The notes: generated by a model from the sequence alone, not told the origin. A stretch of DNA of 34,260 nt from Candidatus Electryonea clarkiae (GCA_030765455.1 JAVCCM010000128.1:1-34260), one strand, 5' to 3'; shown: positions 19,101-27,149, counted from the first letter of the stretch. Numbers and translations: made by a program.

Positions 19101-21189
19101 TGCAAATGCCAAAAAGAACACACCAATTCCCGGTCCATACGGACCATATAACATGATCGCACCCTATTGGGACGAGCGAATGCTAGGTAATGAATCAGGA
19201 ATTTTCCACTACTACGATGAAGACAACCATCGATTCATCATTGAGTGGTATGAATCTATTGCCAGAACGGGAGCTAATTTTTACGATCATCCCTGCACAT
19301 TTGAAATTGTGATTTTCGATTTAATAGGAGAGCATCTCACATATTCCGAAGACAATGAAATATTGTTTCAATACTTGGACGGTGAGATGGACATGACTTT
19401 GGGTTATGCAAGATGTACACCCTGGTGGACTACCGGCATTAAGGATGGCACACAGACTGACGGATTACAGTATTATTACTGGCAGAGACCCTCGCCCGGA
19501 GCAGTGGATAACGACCAAGATTTCGAAGACAGCCTCGCAATTCTGTTTACTACTAATATGCAGTTGATATCTGGATCCATAACGGGTTCTGTACATGACC
19601 TGGAAACTAACGAACCAATGGAAAATATCTTTGTTCATTCAAACGGCATGGATTATTTCACTTATTCAGATGAAGAAGGTAACTATTCCATTGGACCTGT
19701 CTATATCGGAACGCATAGACTCCTTTTTGAATACGATTGTTATAATACTTTAGTTACAGAAGTTGATGTTCTGAATGTTGATGATACAGTTACTGTGAAT
19801 GCACAAATGAGACATCCGGAGTTTTCTCTTGAAACTTTTGAGATTGACCGGGAACTCGAACCTGATACCGAAGAAACTGTAGAGATTACAATTAGCAACG
19901 ATGGCAATGGATTGCTTGAATACGAGGCGGAGGTATATATTGATGATCCTCGTGTTCGTCCTGATCAAACCGATACTGCCTGGAATAACCTTCATGCTTT
20001 TGACCTTAGCCCCGAAGAGGCAAATAATTATGGCCTAATATTTTGTAATGGTTATTTCTATGTGTCGGGCGCCAACAGTTTCGACCCTTTCGGACCAAAC
20101 AGAATCTACAAGTATGACAATACTGGCAGGGATTTGGTGACCACTTATGATCAACCTCCTGGTGAGGATGACAGGAGTTTCTATGGAATGAGGGGGTTGG
20201 CATGGGATGGTGAATATCTGTACGGAGTAGATGATGGTCAGCTTTACCAGATGGAAATATTTCCGGATTCCCTAATGATAGTTGATCAATGGGAAGCACC
20301 ACTGGCATCTGCTCATTACCTTGAATGGGATCCGGACAGGGACCTGTTCTGGATGGGTGATCACAACAGCGATATTTATGCAATTGACAGGAACGGGGAT
20401 ACTGCTGAGCGATTTGAGCGGGAATTCATTCCCCGTGGTGCGGCATGGAATCCTAATGATGTATTAGGGCGGAATCTTTATTTCTTCTCGCAACTAACCT
20501 CTCGAAGCGATATCGAAGTGGTAAGGATGAATCCCGAAACGGGTGATTGCGACACAGTTCATACCATTCCATATCCAGCAGGCAGATGGGCATTAACCGG
20601 GGCTGATTATTCCTCCACCTGGAATCCCCTCGTACATGTTTTTTCAGCAGTCATAAATCAAACTGAAGAGGGTTATGTTCAAGTGTGGTATCTAAACGAT
20701 AACGAAACATTTTTTTCAATTAACAATCCTGACGGCACAGTTGGAGGCGGCGAAGAAGATATTGTAGAATTTGTCCTCAATTCTACCGGGTTTCCTATTG
20801 GCTCTTACACGTTCTTTGTTGGATTTGAAAATAATGCATGTGAAGAAGAAAACAACTTCATTGAAATAACAATGACACTACCTGATACGACAGATAAAAT
20901 AAATGACCCTGAAATTGAGCAGCCTCTCGAATGGTCTTTCGACGGCGCGTATCCGAATCCCTTTAATCAAACCTTAACCGTCCGATTTGCATTGAAAGAA
21001 ACAGTCATTGTCAAAGTTAAGATATACAATCTTCTTGGTCAGAAAATAGCAGACATTGCTGATTTACCCATGACAGCAGGAAGATATGCGGTACCATTCG
21101 ACGGATCAGGGATGGCGAGCGGAATGTATTTCCTACAATTTGAAGCAGGTCCCTTGCATGAAACGAAAAAAATTGTTCTCTTAAAATAA
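16156..21189 (+). CDS. giant gingipain-like (peptidase C25 family) T9SS protein, both catalytic positions replaced
   Basis: This 1677-aa paralogue of the preceding gene has the same domain order: signal peptide (LFVIACVLIIIGITKA), pro-region, C25-like fold ~230-580, regulatory-like and CARDB-like sandwiches, a SNGW-type domain (here NNGWAAFG), a carboxypeptidase-regulatory-like domain, a propeller-like region and a T9SS tail (AYPNPFNQTLTVRFAL). In the C25 fold the His position reads Phe424 (TYYSFSGAIG) and the Cys position reads Glu454 (MELAERTAYW). Thus neither catalytic residue is present, although their 30-residue spacing is kept. Similarity between the two paralogues is highest in the last ~400 residues. 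The start has GGAGG four bases upstream. The products may act as binding, structural or scaffold proteins rather than proteases; this is inference. Confidence 0.85.
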   Translation: MKYRNGLFVIACVLIIIGITKARDFSVDQGLPLQVSSRIMTDNGMHLTLEIIEPEWKTIGSANEQVSIIDYNLMCGFLEEEGKPSVPVTSRTFRLPPGKIARIEIRDAEYKTFSDVDYAAYLGGTTLEELGQITSSSDFWYPGTIADITTPSYYHDFHVSNLVAYPVQVNTALREVRVYDRMEVDIRFEDDSDQDLSHQQPTAISRTFLPWYRQFLDWDENELDEYELYRGGVQVVMRDEEELWDALAPWIEWKLQKGWELDFLTDEDVNFTASSIRSELRDRYEENKFDFVVIIGDANGDFSTPSSGYADYYYQLMDNDDIYQDVIVSRISVLDVEDVENYVDKVLSYERDPYMDETGWYLNGACLAVWGYHPGESIACCEYVKSELENIGYSQVYFETQEHRQQPWFALGNFINNGITYYSFSGAIGDGLQLNQIHELSNDNKLFVAMELAERTAYWHIENECISEAYIRANDDGTPTGAICSFGLTTASVHWSFMDGITTGAAYAALRMRLPEIGQMLWGGQAAIWNSHHPDWATGNYCYRNFADQSVMFGDPTVWLWTAIPAELNVEADATISLGMNSYTVEVTDNLGDPVEGAWVTLYKVDNNEDVISRGETDSDGIAMLQTPFRHMGEAMLTVTAQNYIPEQSVVDVIEPNARIGYVEISFQDDAENGTNGNDNGVPEAGEIVGLIITARNFGDNNQTNVLATADGEEDWIDNIEGEIEYGLISPGDESTGDGIILVEINPEAQNDWLLHLDVEFDSDQGTYRDDYPLKVHAPAYLYVQITGTDELEPMETAEVSIEIINTGNSDAAASEGQLTILHNFASVVEPLADFESMEVGESSAATYEIHMHSIAIPGYSVPSRLIVTTEEGRVDTAWFSIPLGVRSENEPCGPDRYGYWAFDNRDTEYDLAPEYDWIEINPDADNFDFEGENTGIEARWHENDEAVVIELPFEVQYYGETFDSITINNNGWAAFGSQTQFANAKKNTPIPGPYGPYNMIAPYWDERMLGNESGIFHYYDEDNHRFIIEWYESIARTGANFYDHPCTFEIVIFDLIGEHLTYSEDNEILFQYLDGEMDMTLGYARCTPWWTTGIKDGTQTDGLQYYYWQRPSPGAVDNDQDFEDSLAILFTTNMQLISGSITGSVHDLETNEPMENIFVHSNGMDYFTYSDEEGNYSIGPVYIGTHRLLFEYDCYNTLVTEVDVLNVDDTVTVNAQMRHPEFSLETFEIDRELEPDTEETVEITISNDGNGLLEYEAEVYIDDPRVRPDQTDTAWNNLHAFDLSPEEANNYGLIFCNGYFYVSGANSFDPFGPNRIYKYDNTGRDLVTTYDQPPGEDDRSFYGMRGLAWDGEYLYGVDDGQLYQMEIFPDSLMIVDQWEAPLASAHYLEWDPDRDLFWMGDHNSDIYAIDRNGDTAERFEREFIPRGAAWNPNDVLGRNLYFFSQLTSRSDIEVVRMNPETGDCDTVHTIPYPAGRWALTGADYSSTWNPLVHVFSAVINQTEEGYVQVWYLNDNETFFSINNPDGTVGGGEEDIVEFVLNSTGFPIGSYTFFVGFENNACEEENNFIEITMTLPDTTDKINDPEIEQPLEWSFDGAYPNPFNQTLTVRFALKETVIVKVKIYNLLGQKIADIADLPMTAGRYAVPFDGSGMASGMYFLQFEAGPLHETKKIVLLK

Positions 21190-21382
21190 ATCTATGAGAA
21201 TACCGGATTAAAGACAACTTGTCGCGCAAAAGCATGAAGTATCAAAAATTATGTTGCCCTCTCCCCCAACTGCTAATGGAAGATACAAATTGAAACAATC
21301 CGAAAATATCTCTAACAAATAACCGAAATATTCGTATCTTTACCGGATAATATTCTCAGTGATCAATTGAAAGTAATTACTC

Positions 21383-22207
21383 TTGGGTAGAATAAAAGCT
21401 TCAGCCAGGGTTTGGTCATATTGTCAAGATCCGCAATCTTACAGCGCCGCCCAGGGTAGTTACAGGAATCTTGATAATGGGAATCATCTTATTAGCTGGG
21501 GAACAGGAAAAACAACGGACATCTTCACTACTGAAGTTACTGATGATGGTAATATCGAATGGCAATTATCATTTTCTGAGACTCCTGATAGTGAAAAGGT
21601 TTTTGATTACCGGGCATATCGTTCGACAATGATAGGAACAGCAGCTATTCCGTATCTTTGCGAGGAGTCGGATGATGAGGCAATCACTCTATACTGCAAC
21701 TGGTTCGGTCATGAAGATGAGGTTATATCTTACAATGTGTATGTTGATGATGATGATCCGGATGTTTTTCATGGTAATACTGATACAGGTATTTATGAGA
21801 TCACAGATCTGACCCGGGCGTTAGATTATCATGTTCGCATTAAGGCTGTTGGAAATGATGAAAACGAAATCAGTGATTATTCAAATGAAATTGTCGTTAG
21901 GTTTGAGAGCGCTGCTGTGGAGAAAGAATTATCTTCCGGATCAATGGGATTTGTGCTTGATCAGAACTACCCAAATCCATTCAATAGCAATACAATGATT
22001 AGGTATTATTTGCCAAAATCAACAAAGGTGACCTTAAGAATTTATAACATTAAAGGGCAGGAGATAATCACTCTTTTAGATGGAATGCAAAAATCAGGTA
22101 CAAATTACGCAGTTTTCGATGCAAAAAATCTTGTTAGTGGTTTGTATTTTTACAAAATCAGGAGTGAAAATTTCCATTCGACCGGAAAGATGCTTTTGTT
22201 GAAATGA
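21383..22207 (+). pseudogene. 5'-truncated arylsulfotransferase-like protein with T9SS tail
   Basis: The open frame (up to 274 codons from a TTG) encodes what looks like only the end of a larger exported protein. Residues ~8-60 (ARVWSYCQDPQSYSAAQGSY, then LDNGNHLISWGTGKTTDIF) match the last propeller blade of arylsulfotransferase (ASST)-like proteins. A fibronectin-like module follows (~95-175), then a T9SS tail (NYPNPFNSNTMIRYYLP ... LLLK). There is no signal peptide, no ribosome site and no proper start, and a stop codon lies three codons upstream in frame. A T9SS tail is useless without an export signal. I therefore read it as a remnant left by deletion or recombination after the giant gene at 16156-21189. 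A frameshift joining it to lost upstream sequence is not visible in the ~190 bp before it. Confidence 0.65.
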
Positions 22208-22267
22208 TCTTTCCCAAGACGCAAGCCGTCCGATAACCACTATAACGCTGCATTCTACGAGAATAAT

Positions 22268-22411
22268 AAACCAGGTGGAGCAAACCAGATTGAGCAAACC
22301 AGGTGGAGCGGGCGTCCCTCAAAGGGATAGCAAACCAGGTGGGGCGGGCGTCCCTGCCCGCCAGAAACGGTTGGCTCGGCATACTTACTTACCCACCGGG
22401 GCGGATTAGCC
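22268..22411. repeat. tandem 'CAAACCAGGTGG' units plus 43-bp dispersed repeat (left copy)
   Basis: Near-identical units start at 22268, 22281, 22295 and 22331 (AAACCAGGTGGAG and variants). The last two extend identically to AGCGGGCGTCCCT/GGCGGGCGTCCCT, and the final one continues into GCCCGCC, giving a 7-bp stem. Directly after, 22369-22411 (GGCTCGGC...GGATTAGCC) is about 36/43 identical to 27150-27192 in the same orientation. The rest of 22208-22607 has no gene that I can support. Confidence 0.7.
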
Positions 22412-22607
22412 TATTATTATAGTTTATCATGGAAACTGAATAAACTTGCGCAATAAATAGCCCTATCCACTCGACAAGAGTATGATGATGCAAAAATATA
22501 TCATGACTGGACACTAGACATCAATTCATAATTTATAATTACTAATTCCCAATTTATTAACGTATTGTTAATAAACTTATCCACAATTTGCAAGAAACAA
22601 AATATCC

Positions 22608-22636
22608 TTGATTTTGAGGATATTTTAATGTATAAT
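22608..22636 (+). promoter_or_regulatory. sigma70-type promoter of the 84-aa gene
   Basis: TTGATT at 22608-22613, a 17-bp spacer and a consensus TATAAT at 22631-22636 form a near-ideal housekeeping promoter. They lie 60 bp upstream of the 84-aa start. Between promoter and start, two similar stretches (TTGGCAAACAGGAGAAAT and TTTGGCAAAAAAGGAGAAAT) form a direct repeat; the second contains the ribosome binding site. The first could be a decoy Shine-Dalgarno site or part of an operator. Confidence 0.75.
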
Positions 22637-22696
22637 AACTTGGCAAACAGGAGAAATTGTTTAGAATAACAAGTTTGGCAAAAAAGGAGAAATAAA

Positions 22697-22951
22697 ATGG
22701 ACGCAAAAGAAATTGCGGGAGCGGCAATTACAAAGCTCAACGAAAGAATTACCAACGAAGTTTTTATGACTATTCAAAATGATCGCGAATTAATGCATGA
22801 TTATCTAAGGGCGGTTGATGAGCAAGGTCTTGATACCGTAAACCAAACCATCGGCAAAGCAGTAAAAGCTGCATATGGATTAATAAATCTTAATAAAAGA
22901 GAAAACAATCCATCATGCACATTAATACAAAGTCACCAGATATTCGAATAG
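22697..22951 (+). CDS. small conserved-looking hypothetical protein, 84 aa
   Basis: The start is clear: AGGAG 7 nt before the ATG, with a consensus promoter above it. The protein is helical by eye, with a mix of charged and aliphatic residues (AITKLNERITNEVFMTIQND, LMHDYLRAVDEQGLDTVNQT, IGKAVKAAYGL). It ends with a short polar tail that includes NPSCTLIQSHQIF. It has no signal peptide or membrane segment. I cannot name a family. A hairpin of the CCGGAA family begins a few bases after the stop, and the membrane protein gene starts 84 nt downstream. It could be a small regulatory or antitoxin-like partner of the next genes, but nothing in the sequence proves this. Confidence 0.75.
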   Translation: MDAKEIAGAAITKLNERITNEVFMTIQNDRELMHDYLRAVDEQGLDTVNQTIGKAVKAAYGLINLNKRENNPSCTLIQSHQIFE

Positions 22952-22953
22952 CT

Positions 22954-22985
22954 TTTAGACCGGAATACAATACTTCCGGGATAAA
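22954..22985 (+). terminator. CCGGAA-family hairpin, copy 1
   Basis: TTTA-GA-CCGGAA, an 8-nt loop (TACAATAC) and TTCCGG-GA-TAAA form a stem interrupted by opposed GA/GA. It starts 2 nt after the stop of the 84-aa gene. A short T-rich run (TTCTTT) follows. Copies with the same 6-bp core and loop length are at 25064-25083 and 27859-27890. Confidence 0.6.
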
Positions 22986-23035
22986 TTCTTTAAAGAATAC
23001 ACCATTAATAACTATCAATTATCAAGGAGATCATT

Positions 23036-24079
23036 GTGCAACAGAATTCTATTATTGAGGATAGTAGGTGGGAAGAACTGCGATTTATCGCAATCACAAA
23101 GGGCGCGATTCTCGCTATCAGGCGGACGAGGTATTTACTTACCGCGATAAGCATTACCGGAATTCTAATTCTTGTCGCTCAATTCAATAGTTTATTCCCT
23201 TGGGTAAGAGATACACTTACAAGAACAGTGGGAAGAAAACATGATCTTTTATTGGAAGTTATATATAAAGACCTCTCGGTTGTTTCAATCCCTCTAATTG
23301 GAATGAAAATCTCTGTTTATGATCTTACGCTTTTAGGGGCTTTAGCTCTGTTGGTTCTATCAACTTGGTATTGGTTTGCTGCAAGACGAGAAAATCATGC
23401 AATCAGTGGAATTGTATTTGCGGCAAATGAACGACCTCTGCAATTGTCACGAGCTTCATATTTGTACTTTGCTATAGCTGATTATTTTGTTTTTAACACT
23501 ATGACTATATATGATGATCCTGTAGGAGATACAAATAAAAGTACTAGATTTGAAGCTCATGCATTTGTAAGAATTATTATGTTTATGCCAGTCTGGGTTC
23601 CAGTAGTTACAATACTTTGTGATGTTTATTCACTCTTTGTTGCAGGTAAAATCCATATTATTCAAGGAGATATATTATGGCATTCATTGGATTCATTTGC
23701 CAGATTCGAGGTAATTATACGTATGATATTCGCATTTATATTCGCTACGGTTAATTTAATTAACTGTTTGCGAATATTAAAGTTTGACAAAGAGACCAGG
23801 GGCGCTTTATTAGATTTACGCTCTGAAATATATCAATACATAATTGACAAACATGATGTCCAATCAAAGCCTAATAAAGAATATAAGACATTATCTGATA
23901 AAATACAGAAACTTTCTGATTCAATGAAACGAATGTTCAAAAATCCCGGTGACTCAGACAACCCAGATAGCCCAGATGACCCAGTAGATATTGATGATCC
24001 CGATAACTCTGGAGACAATGGTGATAATGGTGACACTAATGCAACTGATGGAACTGGTAATGAATCGAGTGATCATTAA
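23036..24079 (+). CDS. polytopic inner-membrane protein with acidic low-complexity tail, 347 aa
   Basis: A GTG start follows AAGGAG with good spacing. There is no cleavable signal peptide. Hydrophobic segments lie near residues 33-50 (YLLTAISITGILILVAQF), 93-113 (LTLLGALALLVLSTWYWFAA), 176-200 (IIMFMPVWVPVVTILC) and 225-245 (IIRMIFAFIFATVNLI), so four helices are likely. A charged, partly coiled stretch follows (~255-310). The C-terminal ~40 residues are almost only D, N, G, S, P and T in short repeats (DNPDSPDDP, DNGDNGD). This acidic tail would be cytoplasmic if the four-helix model is right, and might bind cations or a basic partner. I do not recognise the family. It is the second gene of the accessory island, 84 nt after the 84-aa gene. 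Confidence 0.8.
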   Translation: MQQNSIIEDSRWEELRFIAITKGAILAIRRTRYLLTAISITGILILVAQFNSLFPWVRDTLTRTVGRKHDLLLEVIYKDLSVVSIPLIGMKISVYDLTLLGALALLVLSTWYWFAARRENHAISGIVFAANERPLQLSRASYLYFAIADYFVFNTMTIYDDPVGDTNKSTRFEAHAFVRIIMFMPVWVPVVTILCDVYSLFVAGKIHIIQGDILWHSLDSFARFEVIIRMIFAFIFATVNLINCLRILKFDKETRGALLDLRSEIYQYIIDKHDVQSKPNKEYKTLSDKIQKLSDSMKRMFKNPGDSDNPDSPDDPVDIDDPDNSGDNGDNGDTNATDGTGNESSDH

Positions 24080-24188
24080 TAATAGTAGTTGGTATAACCA
24101 TATAGTACCGAATTCCGGGAGAAGTTGATCAACCTGTGTTGTCATTTCTGAATGCGGTCAGTGGGAACCAGCCAAATGGAGTAAGCTG

Positions 24189-25055
24189 ATGGAGAAAGAG
24201 ATCAAACTGGGGAAAAAGGTATTTATCAGAAATGTTGGAAAGGACGAATTCTGGCTTCAGGATCTTATATATGCTAATCCTGAAAAGTTGGGTCTTGGAA
24301 ACCTGGTAGCGGTAAACAAGGAAAAGAGGCAGGTAACCGGCGGACGATTAGATATTCTGTTAAAAGATTCCGATGATAATTCTATGTATGAAATTGAGGT
24401 AATGCTTGGGGAGACAGATCCTTCTCACATTATTCGTTCAATTGAATACTGGGATAATGAAAAAAGAAAATATCCTCAGCGTCAACATTTTTGCATTTTA
24501 ATTGCGGAATCTTTTGATAGAAGATATTTCAATGTCATCCAAATCTTGAGTTTGAACATCCCGATGATTGCTATCCAGGCAGACCTGTTAGAAGTTGACG
24601 AAGAGTATGTTTTGAATTTTTCTAAAATAATGGATATCTACGTTGAACTTGAAGACGAAGAAGAAGCAACTGTAGTCACTGAACAAACATGGTCAGAAAA
24701 AGCAAAATGGACATTGGGAACTGCGAAAAAGCTTTTAGAAATCGTTGCAGAAAGCACAAAAAATGCAACTTTTAAGTTTACACAAAGCTATATAAATATA
24801 ATGATAGATGGCAGGAATTCATATTATTTAGACAAAAGGACAAAACCCAACTCATTATTATGGTTCTCTGTAAAAGATGAGGAAAAGGAAGAAGCAGTCA
24901 GGAACCTACTAAACACGAAAAATATTGTCTATAATTTTAGCAACAAATATAAAGAATTTTCCTTCACGATAGAGCAAAAATTCATAACTGAAAATAAAGA
25001 TATTCTTGCTGAGTTGCACGATTTAAGGTATAAGGAATATAAAATAGAAGAATAG
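24189..25055 (+). CDS. PD-(D/E)XK-superfamily nuclease-like protein, 288 aa
   Basis: The N-terminal ~140 residues have the layout of restriction-endonuclease-like folds of the NucS type. NPEKLGLG (30-37) is followed by GGRLDILL with Asp55, a turn, then YEIEVML with Glu68 and Glu70, then a helix (DPSHIIRSIEYWDNEK, from 77). The usual E-x-K is E-x-E here, as in BamHI, so metal-dependent cleavage remains possible. Residues ~155-288 form a second domain: a Glu-rich linker, then WTLGTAKKLLEIVAEST and a mixed alpha/beta part. GGAG lies 7 nt before the ATG. There is no export signal. A CCGGAA hairpin follows the stop. Likely roles are DNA repair or defence against foreign DNA. The specific target is unknown. 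Confidence 0.7.
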   Translation: MEKEIKLGKKVFIRNVGKDEFWLQDLIYANPEKLGLGNLVAVNKEKRQVTGGRLDILLKDSDDNSMYEIEVMLGETDPSHIIRSIEYWDNEKRKYPQRQHFCILIAESFDRRYFNVIQILSLNIPMIAIQADLLEVDEEYVLNFSKIMDIYVELEDEEEATVVTEQTWSEKAKWTLGTAKKLLEIVAESTKNATFKFTQSYINIMIDGRNSYYLDKRTKPNSLLWFSVKDEEKEEAVRNLLNTKNIVYNFSNKYKEFSFTIEQKFITENKDILAELHDLRYKEYKIEE

Positions 25056-25063
25056 CTCTCTTA

Positions 25064-25083
25064 CCGGAATACAGTGCTTCCGG
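25064..25083 (+). terminator. CCGGAA-family hairpin, copy 2
   Basis: CCGGAA, an 8-nt loop (TACAGTGC) and TTCCGG, starting 8 nt after the stop of the nuclease-like gene. It has the same core and loop length as copies 1 and 3, but the outer stem is poorly conserved and there is no T-run, so terminator function is uncertain. Confidence 0.5.
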
Positions 25084-25180
25084 GCGACAATTGCAGAAAT
25101 TCAAAACTGATTTGTGATTACCAAGAATACAACATTCTAGACTATGCAAGAGGTGTTAATTCTGGAAAGGAAACTAGCTC

Positions 25181-26401
25181 ATGCCAAAAACAGTAACTTT
25201 ACTCCAAGTTTTCGTTGCTTCACCTGCCGACGTTGCCGAAGAGCGGGATGTTCTTGAAGAGATCATCCGCGAGCTGAATCTCATATGGGCTAATAAACAA
25301 GGAATTCGTTTAGAGCTCTTTCGGTGGGAGACTCAAGTAGCTCCCGGATTTGGGGACGATGCTCAGGATGTAATAAATAAACAGATTTCTGACTCGTACG
25401 ATATTTTCATCGGCATAATGTGGACGCGTTTTGGTACACCAACAACAAGAGCGGGTTCTGGTACAGAGGAAGAATTCCAACGTGCTTATGACCGCTATAT
25501 AAAAGATCCCAAATCTGTGGAGATAATGTTCTATTTTAAGGATGCTCCGGTTTCGCCATCGTTACTCGATCTGAATCAACTTCAATCTATTAATGACTTT
25601 CGATCGCGATTTGGAGAACTTGGGGGTCTTTATGCCGAATTCAAATCCCTTGATGAGTTTCGCAATAATATTCGGATTCATCTAAGCAGCGTTGTTCAAA
25701 ATTGGTCAAAACAATTAAAAGAGACTGGAATAAAACAGACTATTACAACTCAACACGAAGTCTCAGGAACGGATATAATAGAACACGACGAAGAAGAGGA
25801 AGGGTTCCTTGATTTGATTGAATCAGCCGAGGATTCAATGTCGAATGTAACTGAAGTGCTAATGCGCATGGCGAGTGTAACGAAGGAACTTGGCGAGAAA
25901 TCTAGCGAACGAGCGGAAGAAATGAACAGTCTAGTTACACCAAGTGGTAGTCCGAATCGCAAGGCGGCAAAACGCGTAGCAATGAAAGCTGCAAACGATT
26001 TAGAAGGTTTTGTTATGCGAATGAACGATGAGATTCCGCGTTACTCTAATTCGTTTACTACTGCAATGAATTCTTTTGGTCGAGCCGCCACATTAACTAC
26101 TGATTTTGGCATCGATAATTCTGATGATCTCCAAGAAGTGTTCGATAGTGTGGAAGACTTACGGTCAGCTATTAACAAAACTCATAGCCAGATCCAGACT
26201 TTACGTGGAATTGTTGCTGATTTGCCACGGATGACAACTGTTTTCAATCGAGCGCGCCGTATCGCGACGGCAACATTGGACACTCTGCTTGATGAATTGA
26301 CTGGTAGTAATCGACAGGCTAAAGACGTAGAGGATTTATTGTCTGAACTTATTGAGCAATGCAAGACCAAGGAGGGTCTATCACTTATCTCGGATTCTTG
26401 A
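25181..26401 (+). CDS. DUF4062-domain protein with long helical C-terminal half, 406 aa
   Basis: Residues ~6-110 match DUF4062: LLQVFVASPADVAEERDVLE, then LFRWETQVAPGFGDDAQDVI and DSYDIFIGIMWTRFGTPT, closing with GSGTEEEFQRAY. This alpha/beta domain is often found at the N-terminus of large NTPase (NACHT/NB-ARC or TPR) proteins and is regarded as a TIR-like effector or sensor module. Here no P-loop NTPase follows. From ~205 on the protein is almost entirely helical, with heptad-like stretches and few aromatics (DLIESAEDSMSNVTEVLMRM, MTTVFNRARRIATATLDTLL). It could be a coiled-coil bundle for oligomerisation. There are no membrane segments. The ribosome site is weak (GGAAAGG ~14 nt upstream). 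It is followed by a hairpin terminator and the DUF7000 gene. Confidence 0.8.
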   Translation: MPKTVTLLQVFVASPADVAEERDVLEEIIRELNLIWANKQGIRLELFRWETQVAPGFGDDAQDVINKQISDSYDIFIGIMWTRFGTPTTRAGSGTEEEFQRAYDRYIKDPKSVEIMFYFKDAPVSPSLLDLNQLQSINDFRSRFGELGGLYAEFKSLDEFRNNIRIHLSSVVQNWSKQLKETGIKQTITTQHEVSGTDIIEHDEEEEGFLDLIESAEDSMSNVTEVLMRMASVTKELGEKSSERAEEMNSLVTPSGSPNRKAAKRVAMKAANDLEGFVMRMNDEIPRYSNSFTTAMNSFGRAATLTTDFGIDNSDDLQEVFDSVEDLRSAINKTHSQIQTLRGIVADLPRMTTVFNRARRIATATLDTLLDELTGSNRQAKDVEDLLSELIEQCKTKEGLSLISDS

Positions 26402-26479
26402 ATCTGAGATAATCTTATTCCAAACAATATTTTCTTATATAGCGAACAACATACAATACCTATCGTTTCTTTGGCAGGT

Positions 26480-26508
26480 GGCCATGTTTGATTTCAAACA
26501 TGGTTTAT
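26480..26508 (+). terminator. intrinsic terminator after the DUF4062 gene
   Basis: CCATGTTTG-ATTT-CAAACATGG is a perfect 9-bp stem (26482-26503), extendable by two G-U pairs and followed by TTTATT. It lies 80 nt after the stop at 26401. It suggests the DUF7000 gene has its own promoter in the following ~90 bp, although I see no clear boxes there. Confidence 0.65.
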
Positions 26509-26601
26509 TCTACAAATCCTGGAATAATACCATTGAATGAGCATGGAACACTTTAGAAATTGTCTAAAAGACTTTAAGCACTTGCATCGGAGGAATTAGA
26601 T

Positions 26602-27096
26602 ATGAAAGCATTTCATGAAAACATAAATGAATACAGAAAACAGTTAAAGAATGGTAATATCCAAGAGGGATATAAAGGATTGATGGAATATATCAGGGAT
26701 TTGAAATTGCATTTGAAAAAAAATCATCCTGATTATTTCGTATCCAGCAGTGTTCAACCGGGATATATGGATTATTCATATTTTTACTTCTTCCCAAAAT
26801 CATTGAAAAATCTAAAATTGAAAATTGCGATACTATTTGTTCATGAAACATTTACATTTGAAGTTTGGCTGTTAGGATATAATAAACAGGTTCAAAAAAA
26901 ATACTGGAAATTGTTCAGAGAGAGCGATTGGAATAAATACAATCTTGCATCAACTACGGAAGGTGTTTATTCCATTATAGATCACACCTTAATTGACAAC
27001 CCGGATTTTAGTGATTTAGATACTCTTACAAGTCATATAGAGAGAGGAATATTGAAATTCATTAAAGATGTTGAGAACTTCTTATCTGAACATTAA
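26602..27096 (+). CDS. DUF7000 family protein, 164 aa
   Basis: This cytoplasmic protein matches the DUF7000 family along its whole length as I remember it. Diagnostic segments are YRKQLKNGNIQEGYKGLMEY (12-31), GYMDYSYFYFFPKSLKNLKL (54-73), HETFTFEVWLLGYNKQVQKK (80-99), DWNKY and SIIDHTLIDNPDF near 125-137, and ILKFIKDVENFL at the end. Members are 150-190 aa single-domain proteins of unknown function, scattered in Firmicutes and Bacteroidota, which fits acquisition by transfer. The start has GGAGGA about 7 nt upstream. It is the last gene of the accessory island; a copy of the 43-bp repeat begins 54 bp downstream. Confidence 0.85.
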   Translation: MKAFHENINEYRKQLKNGNIQEGYKGLMEYIRDLKLHLKKNHPDYFVSSSVQPGYMDYSYFYFFPKSLKNLKLKIAILFVHETFTFEVWLLGYNKQVQKKYWKLFRESDWNKYNLASTTEGVYSIIDHTLIDNPDFSDLDTLTSHIERGILKFIKDVENFLSEH

Positions 27097-27149
27097 AATG
27101 ATCCTGTTGAGTAACTCCATGTAAGCCTGCAAATATGACATGAAACGAG

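Noticed and set aside
22268..22355. Repeated CAAACCAGGTGG units that might suggest a CRISPR array
   Set aside because: The units are short, unevenly spaced and partly adjacent, without regular spacers, and no cas genes are present.
22577..22585. Perfect DnaA box (TTATCCACA) in an AT-rich gap
   Set aside because: It is a single copy with no cluster of further boxes and no dnaA, dnaN or rep gene nearby, so there is no case for a replication origin.
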